This document shows positions 1 to 9,404 of a DNA stretch of 64,000 nucleotides, in pieces. Position 1 is the first letter of the stretch; each line of letters opens with the position of its first letter. The stretch spans positions 122,270 through 186,269 of the forward strand of contig JANYAV010000012.1 in NCBI GenBank assembly GCA_025361145.1, in the 5' to 3' direction. This stretch comes from Dehalococcoidia bacterium (GTDB lineage: Bacteria > Chloroflexota > Dehalococcoidia > Dehalococcoidales > UBA3254). Under the pieces are notes generated by a model that ran no database searches, had not been told where the DNA came from, and saw only the letters and a list, made by a program, of their open reading frames with translations. A program made the position numbers and the translations under genes.

Positions 1-266
1 TCGTCAGGGATATGGCTTTGATAATAGATGCAGGTATAACTCATCAGCAGGTCCAAACAATAATTCGAGGCTTCCCACTGGTGGAACAGGTGGATATTTT
101 CGATGTCTATTCAGGAGAACAGGTCATGGCCGGCAAGAAATCGCTGGCATATCGAATCAGTTTTCGTTCTGCTGAGCATACTTTAACAGATGAGGAAGTA
201 AACCAGGTCTTTCTGGATATTTTAAACCGGTTGACTTCGGAATTAGGAGCAGTTCTGCGAAGCTAG
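1..266 (+). CDS. pheT: Phenylalanyl-tRNA synthetase beta subunit, C-terminal end (partial)
   Basis: Only the last ~88 residues lie in the window; the reading frame is open from base 3 and the 5' part is outside. The ORF-track ATG at base 12 is an internal codon, because the frame continues upstream (VRDMALIID). The segment matches the ferredoxin-fold anticodon-binding (FDX-ACB) domain that ends PheT: an RDMAL-like strand, then FDVYSGEQV, GKKSLAYRISF and TLTDEEVN, ending GAVLRS. PheT pairs with PheS to charge tRNA-Phe. The next gene, rpsL, begins 215 bases downstream behind its own promoter, so this is probably the end of a separate pheST unit. Confidence 0.9.
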   Translation, partial: VRDMALIIDAGITHQQVQTIIRGFPLVEQVDIFDVYSGEQVMAGKKSLAYRISFRSAEHTLTDEEVNQVFLDILNRLTSELGAVLRS

Positions 267-277
267 AACGTAATTTA

Positions 278-290
278 GCTCTAAAAGAGC
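278..290 (+). terminator. Weak hairpin after pheT
   Basis: GCTCT and AGAGC form a five-base-pair stem with a three-base loop just after the pheT stop. There is no adjacent T run (one begins about 12 bases later), so termination here is only a possibility. Confidence 0.25.
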
Positions 291-328
291 AAAGTATTAT
301 ACCTTTTTTACAATTTAGCTTTATCGTG

Positions 329-358
329 TTGACAAAACGAGTTTACCTATGATAGACT
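329..358 (+). promoter_or_regulatory. Putative sigma-70-type promoter of the str operon
   Basis: A perfect TTGACA lies at 329-334. A weaker -10 (TAGACT, 353-358) follows at 18 bases. A better-looking TATGAT at 348 is only 13 bases from the -35. This is the last intergenic gap before the ribosomal supercluster and would give a leader of about 115 bases containing the hairpin at 424-455. Confidence 0.5.
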
Positions 359-423
359 TAACAGTCGGATTTAGTAGTCCATAACTGGTTTCTGACAGAT
401 TGAAATTTGGCGTTCGGTCTGTC

Positions 424-455
424 TTTAATGGATGAGCTGGGTCTCATCCATTAAA
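424..455 (+). promoter_or_regulatory. 13-bp perfect inverted repeat in the rpsL leader
   Basis: TTTAATGGATGAG is followed after six bases by its exact reverse complement, CTCATCCATTAAA. The hairpin ends about 13 bases before the rpsL Shine-Dalgarno. No T run follows, so it is not an ordinary terminator. A leader element, perhaps for ribosomal-protein feedback control or mRNA stability, is inferred. Confidence 0.55.
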
Positions 456-481
456 ATTTGTGTAAAATAGGATGGAATAAA

Positions 482-913
482 TTGCCTACAATTAATCAAT
501 TGGTCCGCAAGGGACGCAAAAAGATCGCTAAGAGAGTCAAGGCGCCTGCATTAAGGTATACTTTTAATGCTTTGAGGAACAAAACTACGATTCACGCTAC
601 TTCCGCTCCTCAGAAGCGAGGCGTATGCTTGCAGGTTAGAACTATGACCCCCAAGAAACCTAACTCAGGTCTCCGCAAGATAGCTAGAGTTCGATTGAGT
701 AATGGTATTCAAGTCACCGCTTACATACCTGGTGAAGGTCATGATCTCCAGGAGCATTCCGTAGTGCTGGTGCGCGGAGGGCGCGTTAAAGATTTACCTG
801 GCGTTCGTTATCATATCATTCGCGGAACGCTGGATGCTAGCGGTGTTGACAAACGCCGTCAGGGTCGCAGTAAATATGGTAATAAAAAACCCAAGGTCGA
901 AGCCACCAAGTAG
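482..913 (+). CDS. rpsL: 30S ribosomal protein S12
   Basis: S12 sits at the decoding centre of the 30S subunit. The family start [12 protein letters not shown] is encoded from a TTG at 482, six bases after AGGATGG; the ORF-track start at 458 adds eight unsupported residues and overlaps nothing useful. The core motifs are all present: [32 protein letters not shown] and [19 protein letters not shown]. The product is about 143 residues, longer than the usual ~124 because of extra residues around 30-45 ([15 protein letters not shown]) and a basic C-terminal tail. It is the first gene of the str operon, 13 bases before rpsG. Confidence 0.95.
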   Translation: MPTINQLVRKGRKKIAKRVKAPALRYTFNALRNKTTIHATSAPQKRGVCLQVRTMTPKKPNSGLRKIARVRLSNGIQVTAYIPGEGHDLQEHSVVLVRGGRVKDLPGVRYHIIRGTLDASGVDKRRQGRSKYGNKKPKVEATK

Positions 914-926
914 TTGAGGAGAAGAA

Positions 927-1397
927 ATGCCTAGACGTAAAAATACTGAAAAGAAAGTTAGAGTCCCGGATGCCAAGTTCAACAACATGACTCTGGCTGA
1001 ATTGATTAATAAGATCATGTATTCTGGGAAAAAGAGCACTGCGGAAAATGTTGTTTATGGTGCCATGGATATCATCCAGGATAAAGAAAAGAATGACCCT
1101 ATTCTTACCTTGGAATTAGCTCTTAAAAACGCCACACCTCTTTTGGAAGTTAAAGCTCGCCGTGTTGGTGGCGCTACCTATCAGGTGCCTGTTGAAGTGG
1201 ACGCCGATCGCGGCAGATCGTTAGCCATCCGATGGCTAATCAAATCTACTCGTGCCAGGTCTGGCCGTTCCATGTCGGATAAATTTGCCTCTGAGTTATT
1301 AGATGCTGCCAAAGGGCAGGGTGCTACCGTTAAGAAGAAAGAAGACGCTCATAAGATGGCCGAAGCCAATCGGGCTTTCGCTCATTACCGATGGTAG
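927..1397 (+). CDS. rpsG: 30S ribosomal protein S7
   Basis: S7 nucleates assembly of the 30S head and contacts tRNA in the E site. At 156 residues it has the standard length. It begins MPRRKNTEKKV and carries VGGATYQVPVEV, RWLIKSTRARSGRSM and the C-terminal EANRAFAHYRW, all typical of bacterial S7. The ATG follows a GAGGAGAA ribosome binding site. It lies between rpsL and fusA in the conserved str order. In E. coli S7 is the feedback regulator of the str operon; whether that applies here is not visible. Confidence 0.97.
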   Translation: MPRRKNTEKKVRVPDAKFNNMTLAELINKIMYSGKKSTAENVVYGAMDIIQDKEKNDPILTLELALKNATPLLEVKARRVGGATYQVPVEVDADRGRSLAIRWLIKSTRARSGRSMSDKFASELLDAAKGQGATVKKKEDAHKMAEANRAFAHYRW

Positions 1398-1468
1398 ATC
1401 TTCGTCACAATTAGCGGTTATTTAGAATAAAATTTAATTCTCAAACAATTGAGTTCAAGGAAAGTACA

Positions 1469-3550
1469 GTGCCCAGAAGTTTTCCACTAGAATTAATACG
1501 TAATATAGCGATTATCGCTCATATAGATGCTGGTAAGACTACCACTACCGAGCGGATACTTTATTACACCGGACGCACCTATAAAATCGGTAATGTTGAT
1601 GAAGGCACTACCGTTATGGATTTTATGCAGCAGGAGCGCGAACGGGGTATTACTATTAAGTCCGCAGCTACCACCACGAGTTGGGGAAATTATCGTATCA
1701 ATATTATCGATACTCCCGGACATGTAGATTTTACCGCTGAAGTAGAGCGCAGTCTTAGAGTCCTTGATGGAGGCGTGGTTGTTCTGGATGCCGTTCAGGG
1801 TGTCGAGGCTCAATCTGAAACCGTGTGGCGTCAAGCTGATAAGTATCATGTGCCCAGGATTTGCTTTGTCAATAAAATGGACCGCACTGGAGCGAATTTT
1901 GATCGTACAATTCAAATGATCAAAGACCGGCTGCAATGTATTCCCATTATCGTACAATTACCTCTAGGCGCAGAAGAATATTTTGAAGGCTTTATCGATC
2001 TTCTTGGTAATAAAGCCTGGCGCTTCAGCAATGACCCGGATGTTAAACCTGAAGAAGTAGCCATTCCAGAAAATATGCTGGAAAAAGTCAAGAAAGCACG
2101 CGCCGATATGATCGAGAGACTTGGCGAAACCGATGATCATATAATGGAAGCTTATCTGGCCGGCGAAGAAATTTCTATTGATGAAATTAAAGCAGGCTTA
2201 AGAAGAGTTACAGTTTCTAATAAAGCTGTCCCGGTATTTTGTGGCAGTTCTCTTAAAAACAAAGGCGTTCAAGCCTTGCTAGATGGCGTAGTTGATTATC
2301 TACCCTCGCCTCTGGATATGCCTGCTTTATATGCCATTAGTTCCGAGACATCGGAGAAAGTTGCTTGTGCACCTTCAGACGCTTCTCCTTTTATCGCTTT
2401 GGCTTATAAAGTTGTTACTGATCCCTATATGGGTAGGTTGGTATATTTAAGAGTCTATTCCGGTACCCTTGAGACCGGCGCTACTGTAATGAATTCCACG
2501 CGGAACAAGAAAGAGCGTATCGGACGTATAGTTTTGATGCACGCCAATCACCGCGAAGAGATCAATGACGCTGATACCGGAGCTATTATTGCTATTCTTG
2601 GTTTGAAAGATACTTTTACCGGAGATACTGTTTGCGATCCTGTTAAGCCCATGGTTCTGGAAACCATTAAATTTCCAGAGCCTGTTATACAGGTGGCTGT
2701 TGAACCTAAGACACGGGCCGATCAGGATAAGCTGGGTGAAGCTCTGCGTAAGATGTCTGATGAAGATCCTACCTTTAAAGTTAAATACAATGATGAAACT
2801 GGGCAGATGATTATCGCCGGGATGGGCGAGCTGCATCTGGATGTTATCATCAGCCGTATGCTTACCGAATTTGGCGTAAATGCTAAAGTAGGTAATCCGC
2901 AAGTGGCCTATAAGGAGACTATCACCCAATCGGCAGATGTAGAAGGCCGTTTTGTCAGGCAGACTGGTGGTCACGGACAGTTCGGTCATGTAGAGGTCAT
3001 TTTCGAACCTCTGGAGAGAGGTAAGGGCTTTGAGTTTGTAGAAGCTATCAAAGGCGGCATTATTCCCCGTAAATTTATTGGTCCTACTGAAGCTGGTATT
3101 AAAGAAGCTATGCTGGGTGGTATTCTGGCAGGTTATCCTTTGGTGGACATTAAAGCTACCTTACATGATGGTAGTTATCATGATGTCGATTCGTCTGATA
3201 TAGCCTTTAAAATGGCTGGATCAATAGCTTTGAAAGAGGGCGCGCGTAGAGCTAAGCCTATCCTTCTCGAGCCTATTATGAAGTTGGAAATTATGACTCC
3301 GGAAGAATTCATGGGCGATATTATTGGCGACCTCAATTCACGCCGAGGGCATATCGAAAATATAGATACTCGTGCTGGTATGTCAATCATTCATGGTTAT
3401 ATTCCACTGGCTTCAACTTTCGGATATTCAACTATAATTCGTTCACTTACTCAGGGTAGAGCCAATTACTCAATGGAGTTTTTCACATATCAACAGGTCC
3501 CCAGCAATGTGGCTGAGGAAATTGTAAGTAAGGGTAGAGGAAATGCCTAA
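1469..3550 (+). CDS. fusA: Translation elongation factor G
   Basis: EF-G is the GTPase that drives translocation on the ribosome and recycling with RRF. The 693-residue protein has the full domain order. The GTP-binding domain shows AHIDAGKTT (G1), the RGITI switch I segment, DTPGHVDF (G3) and NKMDR (G4). It is followed by domain II and by domains III-V with GMGELHLDV and the [10 protein letters not shown] segment. Translation starts at GTG 1469 behind CAAGGAAA. The 71-base gap from rpsG holds a small CTCAA/TTGAG hairpin. The end overlaps rpsJ by eight bases, leaving no room for tuf, which commonly sits here. Confidence 0.98.
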   Translation: MPRSFPLELIRNIAIIAHIDAGKTTTTERILYYTGRTYKIGNVDEGTTVMDFMQQERERGITIKSAATTTSWGNYRINIIDTPGHVDFTAEVERSLRVLDGGVVVLDAVQGVEAQSETVWRQADKYHVPRICFVNKMDRTGANFDRTIQMIKDRLQCIPIIVQLPLGAEEYFEGFIDLLGNKAWRFSNDPDVKPEEVAIPENMLEKVKKARADMIERLGETDDHIMEAYLAGEEISIDEIKAGLRRVTVSNKAVPVFCGSSLKNKGVQALLDGVVDYLPSPLDMPALYAISSETSEKVACAPSDASPFIALAYKVVTDPYMGRLVYLRVYSGTLETGATVMNSTRNKKERIGRIVLMHANHREEINDADTGAIIAILGLKDTFTGDTVCDPVKPMVLETIKFPEPVIQVAVEPKTRADQDKLGEALRKMSDEDPTFKVKYNDETGQMIIAGMGELHLDVIISRMLTEFGVNAKVGNPQVAYKETITQSADVEGRFVRQTGGHGQFGHVEVIFEPLERGKGFEFVEAIKGGIIPRKFIGPTEAGIKEAMLGGILAGYPLVDIKATLHDGSYHDVDSSDIAFKMAGSIALKEGARRAKPILLEPIMKLEIMTPEEFMGDIIGDLNSRRGHIENIDTRAGMSIIHGYIPLASTFGYSTIIRSLTQGRANYSMEFFTYQQVPSNVAEEIVSKGRGNA

Positions 3551-3851
3551 ACAAAAAATTCGTATTCGTTTAAAAGGTTATGATCACAAAATTGTGGATC
3601 AGTCTGCAGCGCAGATTGTAGAAGCAATTGAGCGCAGCGGGGCTGTTGTGTCAGGTCCTGTTCCGTTGCCTACGCGGATTGAAAAATTCAGCGTTATCCG
3701 CGCATCCTTCATCGATAAAGATTCGCAGGAGCAATTTGAGATAAGGACTCACAAGCGTCTGATTGACATTGTGGAGACTACTTCAAAGACCATTGACGCT
3801 TTAACCAAGCTCAATTTGCCCTCCGGCGTTGAAGTCGATATCAAATTATAA
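3543..3851 (+). CDS. rpsJ: 30S ribosomal protein S10
   Basis: S10 is a 30S head protein and also the NusE antitermination partner. The 102-residue sequence has the S10 hallmarks [25 protein letters not shown] and the [10 protein letters not shown] loop segment. The ATG lies inside the end of fusA (eight-base overlap), with AGGGTAGAGG upstream. It therefore joins the str and S10 operons without a gap, and translational coupling to fusA is likely. Confidence 0.97.
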   Translation: MPKQKIRIRLKGYDHKIVDQSAAQIVEAIERSGAVVSGPVPLPTRIEKFSVIRASFIDKDSQEQFEIRTHKRLIDIVETTSKTIDALTKLNLPSGVEVDIKL

Positions 3852-3879
3852 GCAAATAAATTATTAATGGATGGTTAAA

Positions 3880-4509
3880 ATGCCTGGTATTTATGGTATT
3901 TTAGGAAAAAAGTTGGGAATGACTCAGGTCTTTACAGAGGCCGGCAAATGCATAGCTGTTACAGCTATCGAAGCTGGTCCATGTAAGATTACCCAGATCA
4001 AAGATGCTTCTACCGATGGCTATAATGCCGCTCAAATGGGATTCGGCCAAGCAAAAAAACTCAGCGCAGCTGAGAAAGGTCACCTTAAAGAGATGGGCCA
4101 GTTTCAATATCTGCGCGAGTTTCGTATGGATGTTGTGGAAGGGTTAAAAGCCGGGGATGTTATCGATGCTGGGTTATTCAAACCTGGTGATGTAGTAGAT
4201 GTTATCGGAATAACGAAAGGTAAAGGCTTTGCCGGTGTCGTCAAAAGGCACCATTTCAAAGGTGGTTCCAAGACTCATGGTGCATCTGATCGAACGCGCG
4301 CACCGGGCTCTATCGGTTCTACTACCTCCCCCGGTCGTGTTTGGAAGGGTCTGAGGATGGGCGGTCATATGGGAGATGAGAGAGTAACTGCCAGAAATCT
4401 GGCTGTCTATAGCTCGGATACCGCTAGAAATTTGATCTTGATTGATGGAGCTGTTCCGGGTGCAAATAATAGTCTGGTGATTATTCAAAAATCACGCAAA
4501 GGGGGCTAA
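3880..4509 (+). CDS. rplC: 50S ribosomal protein L3
   Basis: L3 binds 23S rRNA near the peptidyl transferase centre. Motifs include GILGKKLGMTQVF near the N-terminus, GKGFAGVVKRHHF, SKTHGASDRTRAPGSIG and GRVWKGLRMGGHMG. I choose the ATG at 3880 (MPGIYGILGKK, about 209 residues) because GGATGG sits five bases before it. The ORF-track ATG at 3871 overlaps that ribosome binding site and has none of its own. It lies 28 bases after rpsJ and 2 bases before rplD. Confidence 0.95.
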   Translation: MPGIYGILGKKLGMTQVFTEAGKCIAVTAIEAGPCKITQIKDASTDGYNAAQMGFGQAKKLSAAEKGHLKEMGQFQYLREFRMDVVEGLKAGDVIDAGLFKPGDVVDVIGITKGKGFAGVVKRHHFKGGSKTHGASDRTRAPGSIGSTTSPGRVWKGLRMGGHMGDERVTARNLAVYSSDTARNLILIDGAVPGANNSLVIIQKSRKGG

Positions 4510-4511
4510 AA

Positions 4512-5168
4512 GTGAAAGTCCCAGTTTATAACATCGGTGGACAAGTAGTAAAAGATATAGAGGTTAGCGATTCGGTTTTTGGCGTGCCGTTTAATGAGGC
4601 TGTAGTGCATCAGGCGATGGTTAGACAGAGAGCCGATGCTCGCCAGGGAACTTCTGACACCAAAGGGCGTGGCGAAGTAGCCGGTAGTGGTAAGAAGTTG
4701 TACGCGCAGAAACACACCGGAGAAGCCAGAGTTGGTGACAAACGTTCACCTACCCGTGTACATGGTGGCGTTGCTTTCGGACCTCATCCCAGGGATTATT
4801 CCAAGGACATGCCCAAAAAAATGAGACAATTAGCTTTACGTTGTCTCATCTCCTCCAAGGTTTCTGAGGGCGGTTTGAAGGTAATAGAAAATTTCCCCTT
4901 TAACGCTCCTAAAACCCAACAAGTTGTAGATGTCCTGGACGCTTTAAAATTGAATAAAACGGCTTTGATTGTTACCGCTGCGACGGAAGTGAATGTGGTG
5001 AAATCGGCCAGAAATATTCCCGGTATTAAAACTTTGCCGGCCAGTATCTTAAACGTGGTTGACCTTCTTACCCATGACGCTCTGGTAATGACTGAAGATG
5101 CGGTTCGTAAAGCCGAACAGATTTGGGGTAAGGAGTTGTCTCAGGAGGAAAACAGTGCAGCTCTTTGA
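4512..5168 (+). CDS. rplD: 50S ribosomal protein L4
   Basis: L4 lines the polypeptide exit tunnel; in E. coli it also represses the S10 operon. The 218-residue protein begins at GTG 4512 (MKVPVYN) two bases after rplC. It contains the extended-loop region with QGTSDTKGRGEVAGSGKKLYAQKHTG and RVHGGVAFGPHPRDYS, followed by the globular domain with LALRCLIS and ALIVTA. The last 14 bases overlap rplW, so translational coupling is expected. Confidence 0.96.
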   Translation: MKVPVYNIGGQVVKDIEVSDSVFGVPFNEAVVHQAMVRQRADARQGTSDTKGRGEVAGSGKKLYAQKHTGEARVGDKRSPTRVHGGVAFGPHPRDYSKDMPKKMRQLALRCLISSKVSEGGLKVIENFPFNAPKTQQVVDVLDALKLNKTALIVTAATEVNVVKSARNIPGIKTLPASILNVVDLLTHDALVMTEDAVRKAEQIWGKELSQEENSAAL

Positions 5169-5439
5169 GGTAATTAGACGTCCTTTAGTAACTGAGAAAA
5201 ATACTACTTTGCAAACTCAGGGTAAATATGCCTTCGAAGTTGCTAAAGAAGCCAATAAAAATCAGGTCAAGCAGGCGGTTGAGAAAGCTTTTAAAGTAAG
5301 CGTAACTGCTGTCAATGTGATAACTGTCAGGGGCAGAGAACGCCGTGTCGGGCGCAGAATTGTGACCGGTAGTGGCTGGAAGAAAGCCGTTGTTACCCTA
5401 AAGACCGGTGATAAGATTCAAATCTTCGAAGGTGTCTAA
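5155..5439 (+). CDS. rplW: 50S ribosomal protein L23
   Basis: L23 sits at the tunnel exit and docks SRP, trigger factor and the translocon. The ORF track starts at 5098, but the family start is VQLFEVIRRPLVTEKN, encoded from GTG 5155 behind a perfect AGGAGG. That gives 94 residues, the normal length. Visible family features are RPLVTEKNT, YAFEVAKEANK, the VNVITVRGRERR loop and the GWKKAVVTLKTGDKI C-terminus. Confidence 0.93.
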   Translation: MQLFEVIRRPLVTEKNTTLQTQGKYAFEVAKEANKNQVKQAVEKAFKVSVTAVNVITVRGRERRVGRRIVTGSGWKKAVVTLKTGDKIQIFEGV

Positions 5440-5457
5440 AGGTAAGGAGTATATCAG

Positions 5458-6285
5458 ATGCCATTAATTAAATTTAAACCGACTTCACCTGGTAGGCGCA
5501 ATCAAAGCGGCTATACATTTGAAGAGATTACTAAGAGCAAGCCAGAGAAGGCGTTAACATCACCTCATAAGATGGCCGCAGGTCGTAATAACCGTGGTGT
5601 TATCACTTCTCGCCGTCAGGGTGGTGGTGTAAAACAAGCTTTACGAGCTATTGATTTTAAAAGAGATAAGATCGGTGTTCCCGGCAGAGTGGCTGCGATC
5701 GAATATGATCCAAACCGAACCGCGCGTATCGCTCTTATCATGTATGCTGATGGTGAAAAGCGCTATATTTTGGCTCCCGTCGATCTTAAAGTTGATGATG
5801 TTGTTAAGGCAGGGGCCGAAGCTGAAGTCAGAACTGGCAATCATATGCCAATGAAGAATATTCCTAGTGGTACTGCCATACACAATATAGAAATGCAAAA
5901 AGGCATGGGCGGGCAATTGGTTAGAAGCGCCGGTGGTACCGCTCGCTTGATGGTTAAAGAGGGTGATTATGCCCTTATTCGATTGCCTTCCAGCGAGTTG
6001 AGAAAAATTAGCGTTGAATGTTCTGCTACAATCGGCCAGATAGGCAATATCGAACACGCCAACATCAGTCTTGGCAAAGCGGGTAAGCGTCGACTTATGG
6101 GTTGGAGACCAAAATCCAGAGGTTCCGCGACTACTCCTAGAGACCATCCGCACGGTGGTGGTTCAGGTAAATGCCCTATCGGTATGCCTGGGCCTAAAAC
6201 TCCCTGGGGTAAGCCTGCCTTGGGATATAAAACTCGTAAAAAGAAATCTTCAGATAAATTAATTGTTAGACATAGGGAGAAATAA
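5458..6285 (+). CDS. rplB: 50S ribosomal protein L2
   Basis: L2 is a large rRNA-binding protein needed for subunit association and peptidyl transferase activity. The 275 residues have the standard length. The N-terminal extension [14 protein letters not shown] is followed by [16 protein letters not shown] and the SH3-like core ([16 protein letters not shown]). The C-terminal loop [19 protein letters not shown] contains the conserved functional histidine segment (HPHGGG). AAGGAG precedes the ATG, and rpsS follows two bases later. Confidence 0.97.
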   Translation: MPLIKFKPTSPGRRNQSGYTFEEITKSKPEKALTSPHKMAAGRNNRGVITSRRQGGGVKQALRAIDFKRDKIGVPGRVAAIEYDPNRTARIALIMYADGEKRYILAPVDLKVDDVVKAGAEAEVRTGNHMPMKNIPSGTAIHNIEMQKGMGGQLVRSAGGTARLMVKEGDYALIRLPSSELRKISVECSATIGQIGNIEHANISLGKAGKRRLMGWRPKSRGSATTPRDHPHGGGSGKCPIGMPGPKTPWGKPALGYKTRKKKSSDKLIVRHREK

Positions 6286-6287
6286 TA

Positions 6288-6593
6288 ATGTCAAGGTCGA
6301 CTAAAAAAGGACCGGCACTAGATCCGAAATTGATTAAAAAGGTCGAAGCTGTGAATCGTACAGGACAAAAGACCGTCATTAAGACTTGGTCACGTTTTTC
6401 CACGATTCTGCCCCAGATGGTCGGTTTGACTTTCGGTGTTCACGACGGTCGCCGGCATGTACCGGTGCTGATTACCGAAAATATGGTAGGTCATAGACTG
6501 GGTGAATTCGCAGCTACCAGGACCTTTAGAGGACATGGCACCAAAGTAGAGAAGGCTGCTGCCCCTCCGGCTGCTCCTGCCGGGAAGGCATAG
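6288..6593 (+). CDS. rpsS: 30S ribosomal protein S19
   Basis: S19 pairs with S13 in the 30S head at the subunit interface. Motifs: [44 protein letters not shown] and [19 protein letters not shown]. The 101 residues exceed the usual ~92 because of an Ala/Pro-rich tail ([13 protein letters not shown]), a feature shared with the S3 tail nearby. Its ATG is two bases after the rplB stop. Confidence 0.97.
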   Translation: MSRSTKKGPALDPKLIKKVEAVNRTGQKTVIKTWSRFSTILPQMVGLTFGVHDGRRHVPVLITENMVGHRLGEFAATRTFRGHGTKVEKAAAPPAAPAGKA

Positions 6594-6645
6594 TCACCGG
6601 GTAGAGTGGCTTATTACTAAAAACTAAAACTAGGTTAGGCGTAAA

Positions 6646-6975
6646 ATGGAAGTTAAAGCAGTATCTAAAGACACAGGTGTTTCACCCCGCAAGATGCGGT
6701 TAATAGTAAATATGGTTAGAGGCAAGAAAGTCGAAGAAGCCCTTAATATTCTGCGCTTCGCTCCTACTCCTAATGCTGTCGTGGTAGCCAAGACTATTAA
6801 AAGTGCAGCAGCGAACGCGGAAAACAATTTTCAAATGACTCCTTCAGAGTTGAAAATAGTAAAAATTACGACTGATGAAGCGAGAATGCTTAAAAGATTT
6901 AGACCTCGCGCTCGCGGTAGAGCTAACGAGATTCTCAAGCGATCCAGTCATATTACAGTCGTGGTTTCAGAGTAG
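6646..6975 (+). CDS. rplV: 50S ribosomal protein L22
   Basis: L22 lines the exit tunnel with L4. The 109-residue protein shows SPRKMRLIVNMVRGKKVEEALN, KTIKSAAANAENNF and the tunnel-loop segment KRFRPRARGRANEILKRSSHITVVV. A gap of 52 bases separates it from rpsS, the largest within the S10 block, with no clear promoter seen. rpsC starts 10 bases after its stop. Confidence 0.97.
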   Translation: MEVKAVSKDTGVSPRKMRLIVNMVRGKKVEEALNILRFAPTPNAVVVAKTIKSAAANAENNFQMTPSELKIVKITTDEARMLKRFRPRARGRANEILKRSSHITVVVSE

Positions 6976-6985
6976 GAGGGATATT

Positions 6986-7735
6986 TTGGGACGTAAAGTT
7001 CATCCCGTTGGATTTAGAATTGGTACAATCAGAGATTGGCAGAGCAAATGGTATTCCGATCGCAACTATACGGAATATCTGATGGATGATCTCAAGCTTA
7101 GAAAGGCGATTTTGGCAAAATACGCAGAAGCCGCTATTTCTAAAGTAGACATCGATCGTCAAGCTAATGAAATTGCTGTCACACTGCACACTGCGCGTCC
7201 AGGAATTGTTATTGGCCGTGGTGGACAGCGCGTGGAAGAGATGAGACAGTATCTTGAAAAACTTGTCGGTAAAAAAATTCGTTTGAACATACAGGAAATC
7301 CGACAGCCTGAACTTGATGCCGTGCTAGTTTCTCGCTCAATCGGTGAGCAATTAGAAAGACGTATTGCTTACCGCCGCGCCATGAAACAGGCTATGTTCC
7401 GCACTATGCAGGCTGGTGCTAAAGGTATAAGAATTTTGTGCTCTGGCAGACTTGCCGGTGCAGAAATAGCCCGCCGTCAATTAATGCATCAGGGTCGTGT
7501 TCCTCTTCATACTATTCGAGCTGATATCGATTATGGAATTACCGAGGCTCGTACTAACATGGGGCGGTTGGGTATAAAAGTTTGGATTTATAAGGGCGAT
7601 GTTCTGCCAGAGAAAAAAGAGACTCAAGCTGCTAATGCTTCCGCTCAGGCTCCGGCCGGCAGTATTAACACTGCTGCTCACGCATCGGTTCCCGTAGTTT
7701 CGGAGGAAAAAGATGCTTCAACCAAAGCGAGTTAA
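6986..7735 (+). CDS. rpsC: 30S ribosomal protein S3
   Basis: S3 forms the mRNA entry site with S4 and S5. The ORF track begins at 6875 inside rplV, but the family start (M)[12 protein letters not shown] is encoded from TTG 6986, five bases after GGAGGG. This gives 249 residues. The KH domain has the [15 protein letters not shown] loop. The C-terminal half shows [17 protein letters not shown] and [23 protein letters not shown]. An Ala-rich, low-complexity tail of about 40 residues follows. The last 23 bases overlap rplP. Confidence 0.94.
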   Translation: MGRKVHPVGFRIGTIRDWQSKWYSDRNYTEYLMDDLKLRKAILAKYAEAAISKVDIDRQANEIAVTLHTARPGIVIGRGGQRVEEMRQYLEKLVGKKIRLNIQEIRQPELDAVLVSRSIGEQLERRIAYRRAMKQAMFRTMQAGAKGIRILCSGRLAGAEIARRQLMHQGRVPLHTIRADIDYGITEARTNMGRLGIKVWIYKGDVLPEKKETQAANASAQAPAGSINTAAHASVPVVSEEKDASTKAS

Positions 7736-8144
7736 ATATCGTAAAATGCAAAAAGGTTCCATGAGAGGCCAAGCTCATTCCGGTAACACCGTTGTCTTTG
7801 GTGCTTTCGGTCTTATGGCCATGGAGAACTCTTTTATTACAGATCGTCAGATTGAAGCAGCCAGACGTGCTATAACTCGTCATATCCGTCGCGGCGGTAA
7901 TGTCTGGATTCGTATTTTCCCGGCTAAATCAATTACTCACAAACCGGCAGAAACCCGTATGGGCAGCGGTAAAGGTTCTCCAGACCATTGGGTGGCTGTA
8001 GTTAAAGCCGGACGTGTTATGTTTGAAATGGCCGGCGTTGATGAGACCGTAGCTAAAGAAGCTATGCGCTTGGCAGCTATGAAACTGCCTATCAGTACTA
8101 AATTTGTTACTAAGGAATCCGGCGCCGCTGTTGGTGCCGTCTAA
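7713..8144 (+). CDS. rplP: 50S ribosomal protein L16
   Basis: L16 binds near the A-site tRNA elbow and 5S rRNA. It is recognised by [46 protein letters not shown] and [18 protein letters not shown]. The 143 residues are close to family length. The ATG lies within the rpsC tail (23-base overlap) behind CGGAGGAAAAAG. rpmC follows after 18 bases with AAGGAG upstream. Confidence 0.97.
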   Translation: MLQPKRVKYRKMQKGSMRGQAHSGNTVVFGAFGLMAMENSFITDRQIEAARRAITRHIRRGGNVWIRIFPAKSITHKPAETRMGSGKGSPDHWVAVVKAGRVMFEMAGVDETVAKEAMRLAAMKLPISTKFVTKESGAAVGAV

Positions 8145-8162
8145 TCAAAGGAGTAGGGTTAT

Positions 8163-8354
8163 ATGAAAGCTGAAGAAATGAGAGCACAGAGTGCCGAGGA
8201 GTTAACCAAGCGTGTTAATGATGCTCACGAAGAGCTGTTTAATTTGCGCTTCAGGTTGTCTACTCGTCAATTAGTGAATCATCGTGAGTTACCGAGAGTG
8301 AAGAAGGAGATAGCCAGACTGAATACCATAATTCGCGAAAAGCAGGCTAAGTAG
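8163..8354 (+). CDS. rpmC: 50S ribosomal protein L29
   Basis: L29 is a small two-helix protein beside L23 at the tunnel exit. The 63 residues are the usual length: MKAEEMRAQSAEELTKRV, EELFNLRFRLSTRQL, and the family segment VKKEIARLNTIIREKQ. It sits between rplP and rpsQ as in most S10 operons. A 53-base gap follows, with a GGAGAAGC ribosome binding site for rpsQ. Confidence 0.96.
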   Translation: MKAEEMRAQSAEELTKRVNDAHEELFNLRFRLSTRQLVNHRELPRVKKEIARLNTIIREKQAK

Positions 8355-8407
8355 AGCCAGCAATAGTGGTTTGGTCAGGTTTTGGCTAATTCAGGAGAAG
8401 CAAGATA

Positions 8408-8689
8408 ATGGCAGGAAAACATAAAGTCAGACAGGGTCGCGTTATTAGCGATAAAATGCAAAAAACGGTAGTGGTGGAAGTGCAGAATACTGAGAAACAT
8501 CCTCTCTATCATAAGAATATCATCACGACTGCCAAGTATAAGGCTCATGATGAGAATAAAATCAGTAAGGTTGGGGATGTGGTCAAGATTATTGAAACTG
8601 CCCCGATTTCTCGCGATAAGAGATGGCGTGTGGCTGAAGTGATAATCAAATCTGAAGTCATTGAAATCAAACCTACAGAAATTGTCTGA
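8408..8689 (+). CDS. rpsQ: 30S ribosomal protein S17
   Basis: S17 is an OB-fold primary binder of 16S rRNA helix 11. Family features are [55 protein letters not shown] and AEVI. The length of 93 residues is a little longer than the ~85 typical, by a short C-terminal extension. It is the last gene of the classical S10 block and runs on into the spc genes. Confidence 0.96.
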   Translation: MAGKHKVRQGRVISDKMQKTVVVEVQNTEKHPLYHKNIITTAKYKAHDENKISKVGDVVKIIETAPISRDKRWRVAEVIIKSEVIEIKPTEIV

Positions 8690-8712
8690 AATTAATTTGG
8701 GGATGGATTATT

Positions 8713-9081
8713 ATGATTCAACATTATACTAGACTCAAAGTGGGAGATAATACTGGGGCTCGTTCTTTGATGTGCATGAATATTCTGGGCGGCAGCAATA
8801 AACAGTTCGCAGCCGTTGGAGATATTATTGTATGTGCCGTTAAGAAAGCCATTCCGAATGGGATGGTTAAGAAGGGCGAAGTTGTTAAAGCTGTTGTGGT
8901 TCGCTGCGCCAAACCTTATATAAGAGCAGATGGTTCCTTCATCCGTTTTGATGAGAACGCTGCTGTTATTTTAGCGGAAGGGAACAATCCCAAGGGAACA
9001 CGTATATTTGGACCGGTAGCTCGCGAGCTTAGAGAGAAAAACTTTTCTAAGATCATATCGCTGGCGCCTGAGGTTTTATAA
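8713..9081 (+). CDS. rplN: 50S ribosomal protein L14
   Basis: L14 forms an intersubunit bridge and the docking site for RsfS. The 122-residue sequence has the standard length and motifs: [61 protein letters not shown] and the C-terminal [10 protein letters not shown]. It opens the spc block and is preceded by a GGGGATGG-like ribosome binding site. Confidence 0.97.
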   Translation: MIQHYTRLKVGDNTGARSLMCMNILGGSNKQFAAVGDIIVCAVKKAIPNGMVKKGEVVKAVVVRCAKPYIRADGSFIRFDENAAVILAEGNNPKGTRIFGPVARELREKNFSKIISLAPEVL

Positions 9082-9092
9082 GAAGGTTGGCT

Positions 9093-9404
9093 ATGAAAAT
9101 CAAGAAAAACGATACGGTCCTCATTATATCCGGTAAGGATAAAGGCAAGAAAGGTAAAATCCGCTTCGCATATCCGGAAGAGGATAAGATCATGGTCGAA
9201 GGCGTAAATATGATCAAGAAACACGCCAAAGCCAAAGCGCAAGTAAAACAGGCCGGCATTATTGAGCGCGAAGCTCCCATTAAAGCTTCCAATGTTATGC
9301 TGATCTGTAGCAAATGCAACAAACCGGCCAGAATCGGTCTCCGGGTTCTTCAGGACGGTAAAAAAGCAAGATTCTGCCGCGTTTGCGGTGAGGTGGTTGA
9401 ATAA
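9093..9404 (+). CDS. rplX: 50S ribosomal protein L24, zinc-finger type
   Basis: L24 is an assembly initiator of the 50S subunit with a KOW domain. I start it at ATG 9093 (MKIKKNDTV), six bases after AGAAGG, rather than the TTG at 9087 in the ORF track. The KOW segment is [17 protein letters not shown]. The C-terminus carries two CxxC pairs (CSKCNKP and CRVCGE), as in many Gram-positive-like L24 proteins. The stop TAA overlaps the rplE start by one base (TAATG). Confidence 0.94.
   Translation: MKIKKNDTVLIISGKDKGKKGKIRFAYPEEDKIMVEGVNMIKKHAKAKAQVKQAGIIEREAPIKASNVMLICSKCNKPARIGLRVLQDGKKARFCRVCGEVVE

Noticed and set aside
1493-1957. 154-codon - strand ORF inside fusA
   Set aside because: Antisense shadow of a fully conserved EF-G sequence; no ribosome binding site or family resemblance. 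The same holds for 2447-2989 and 3178-3390.
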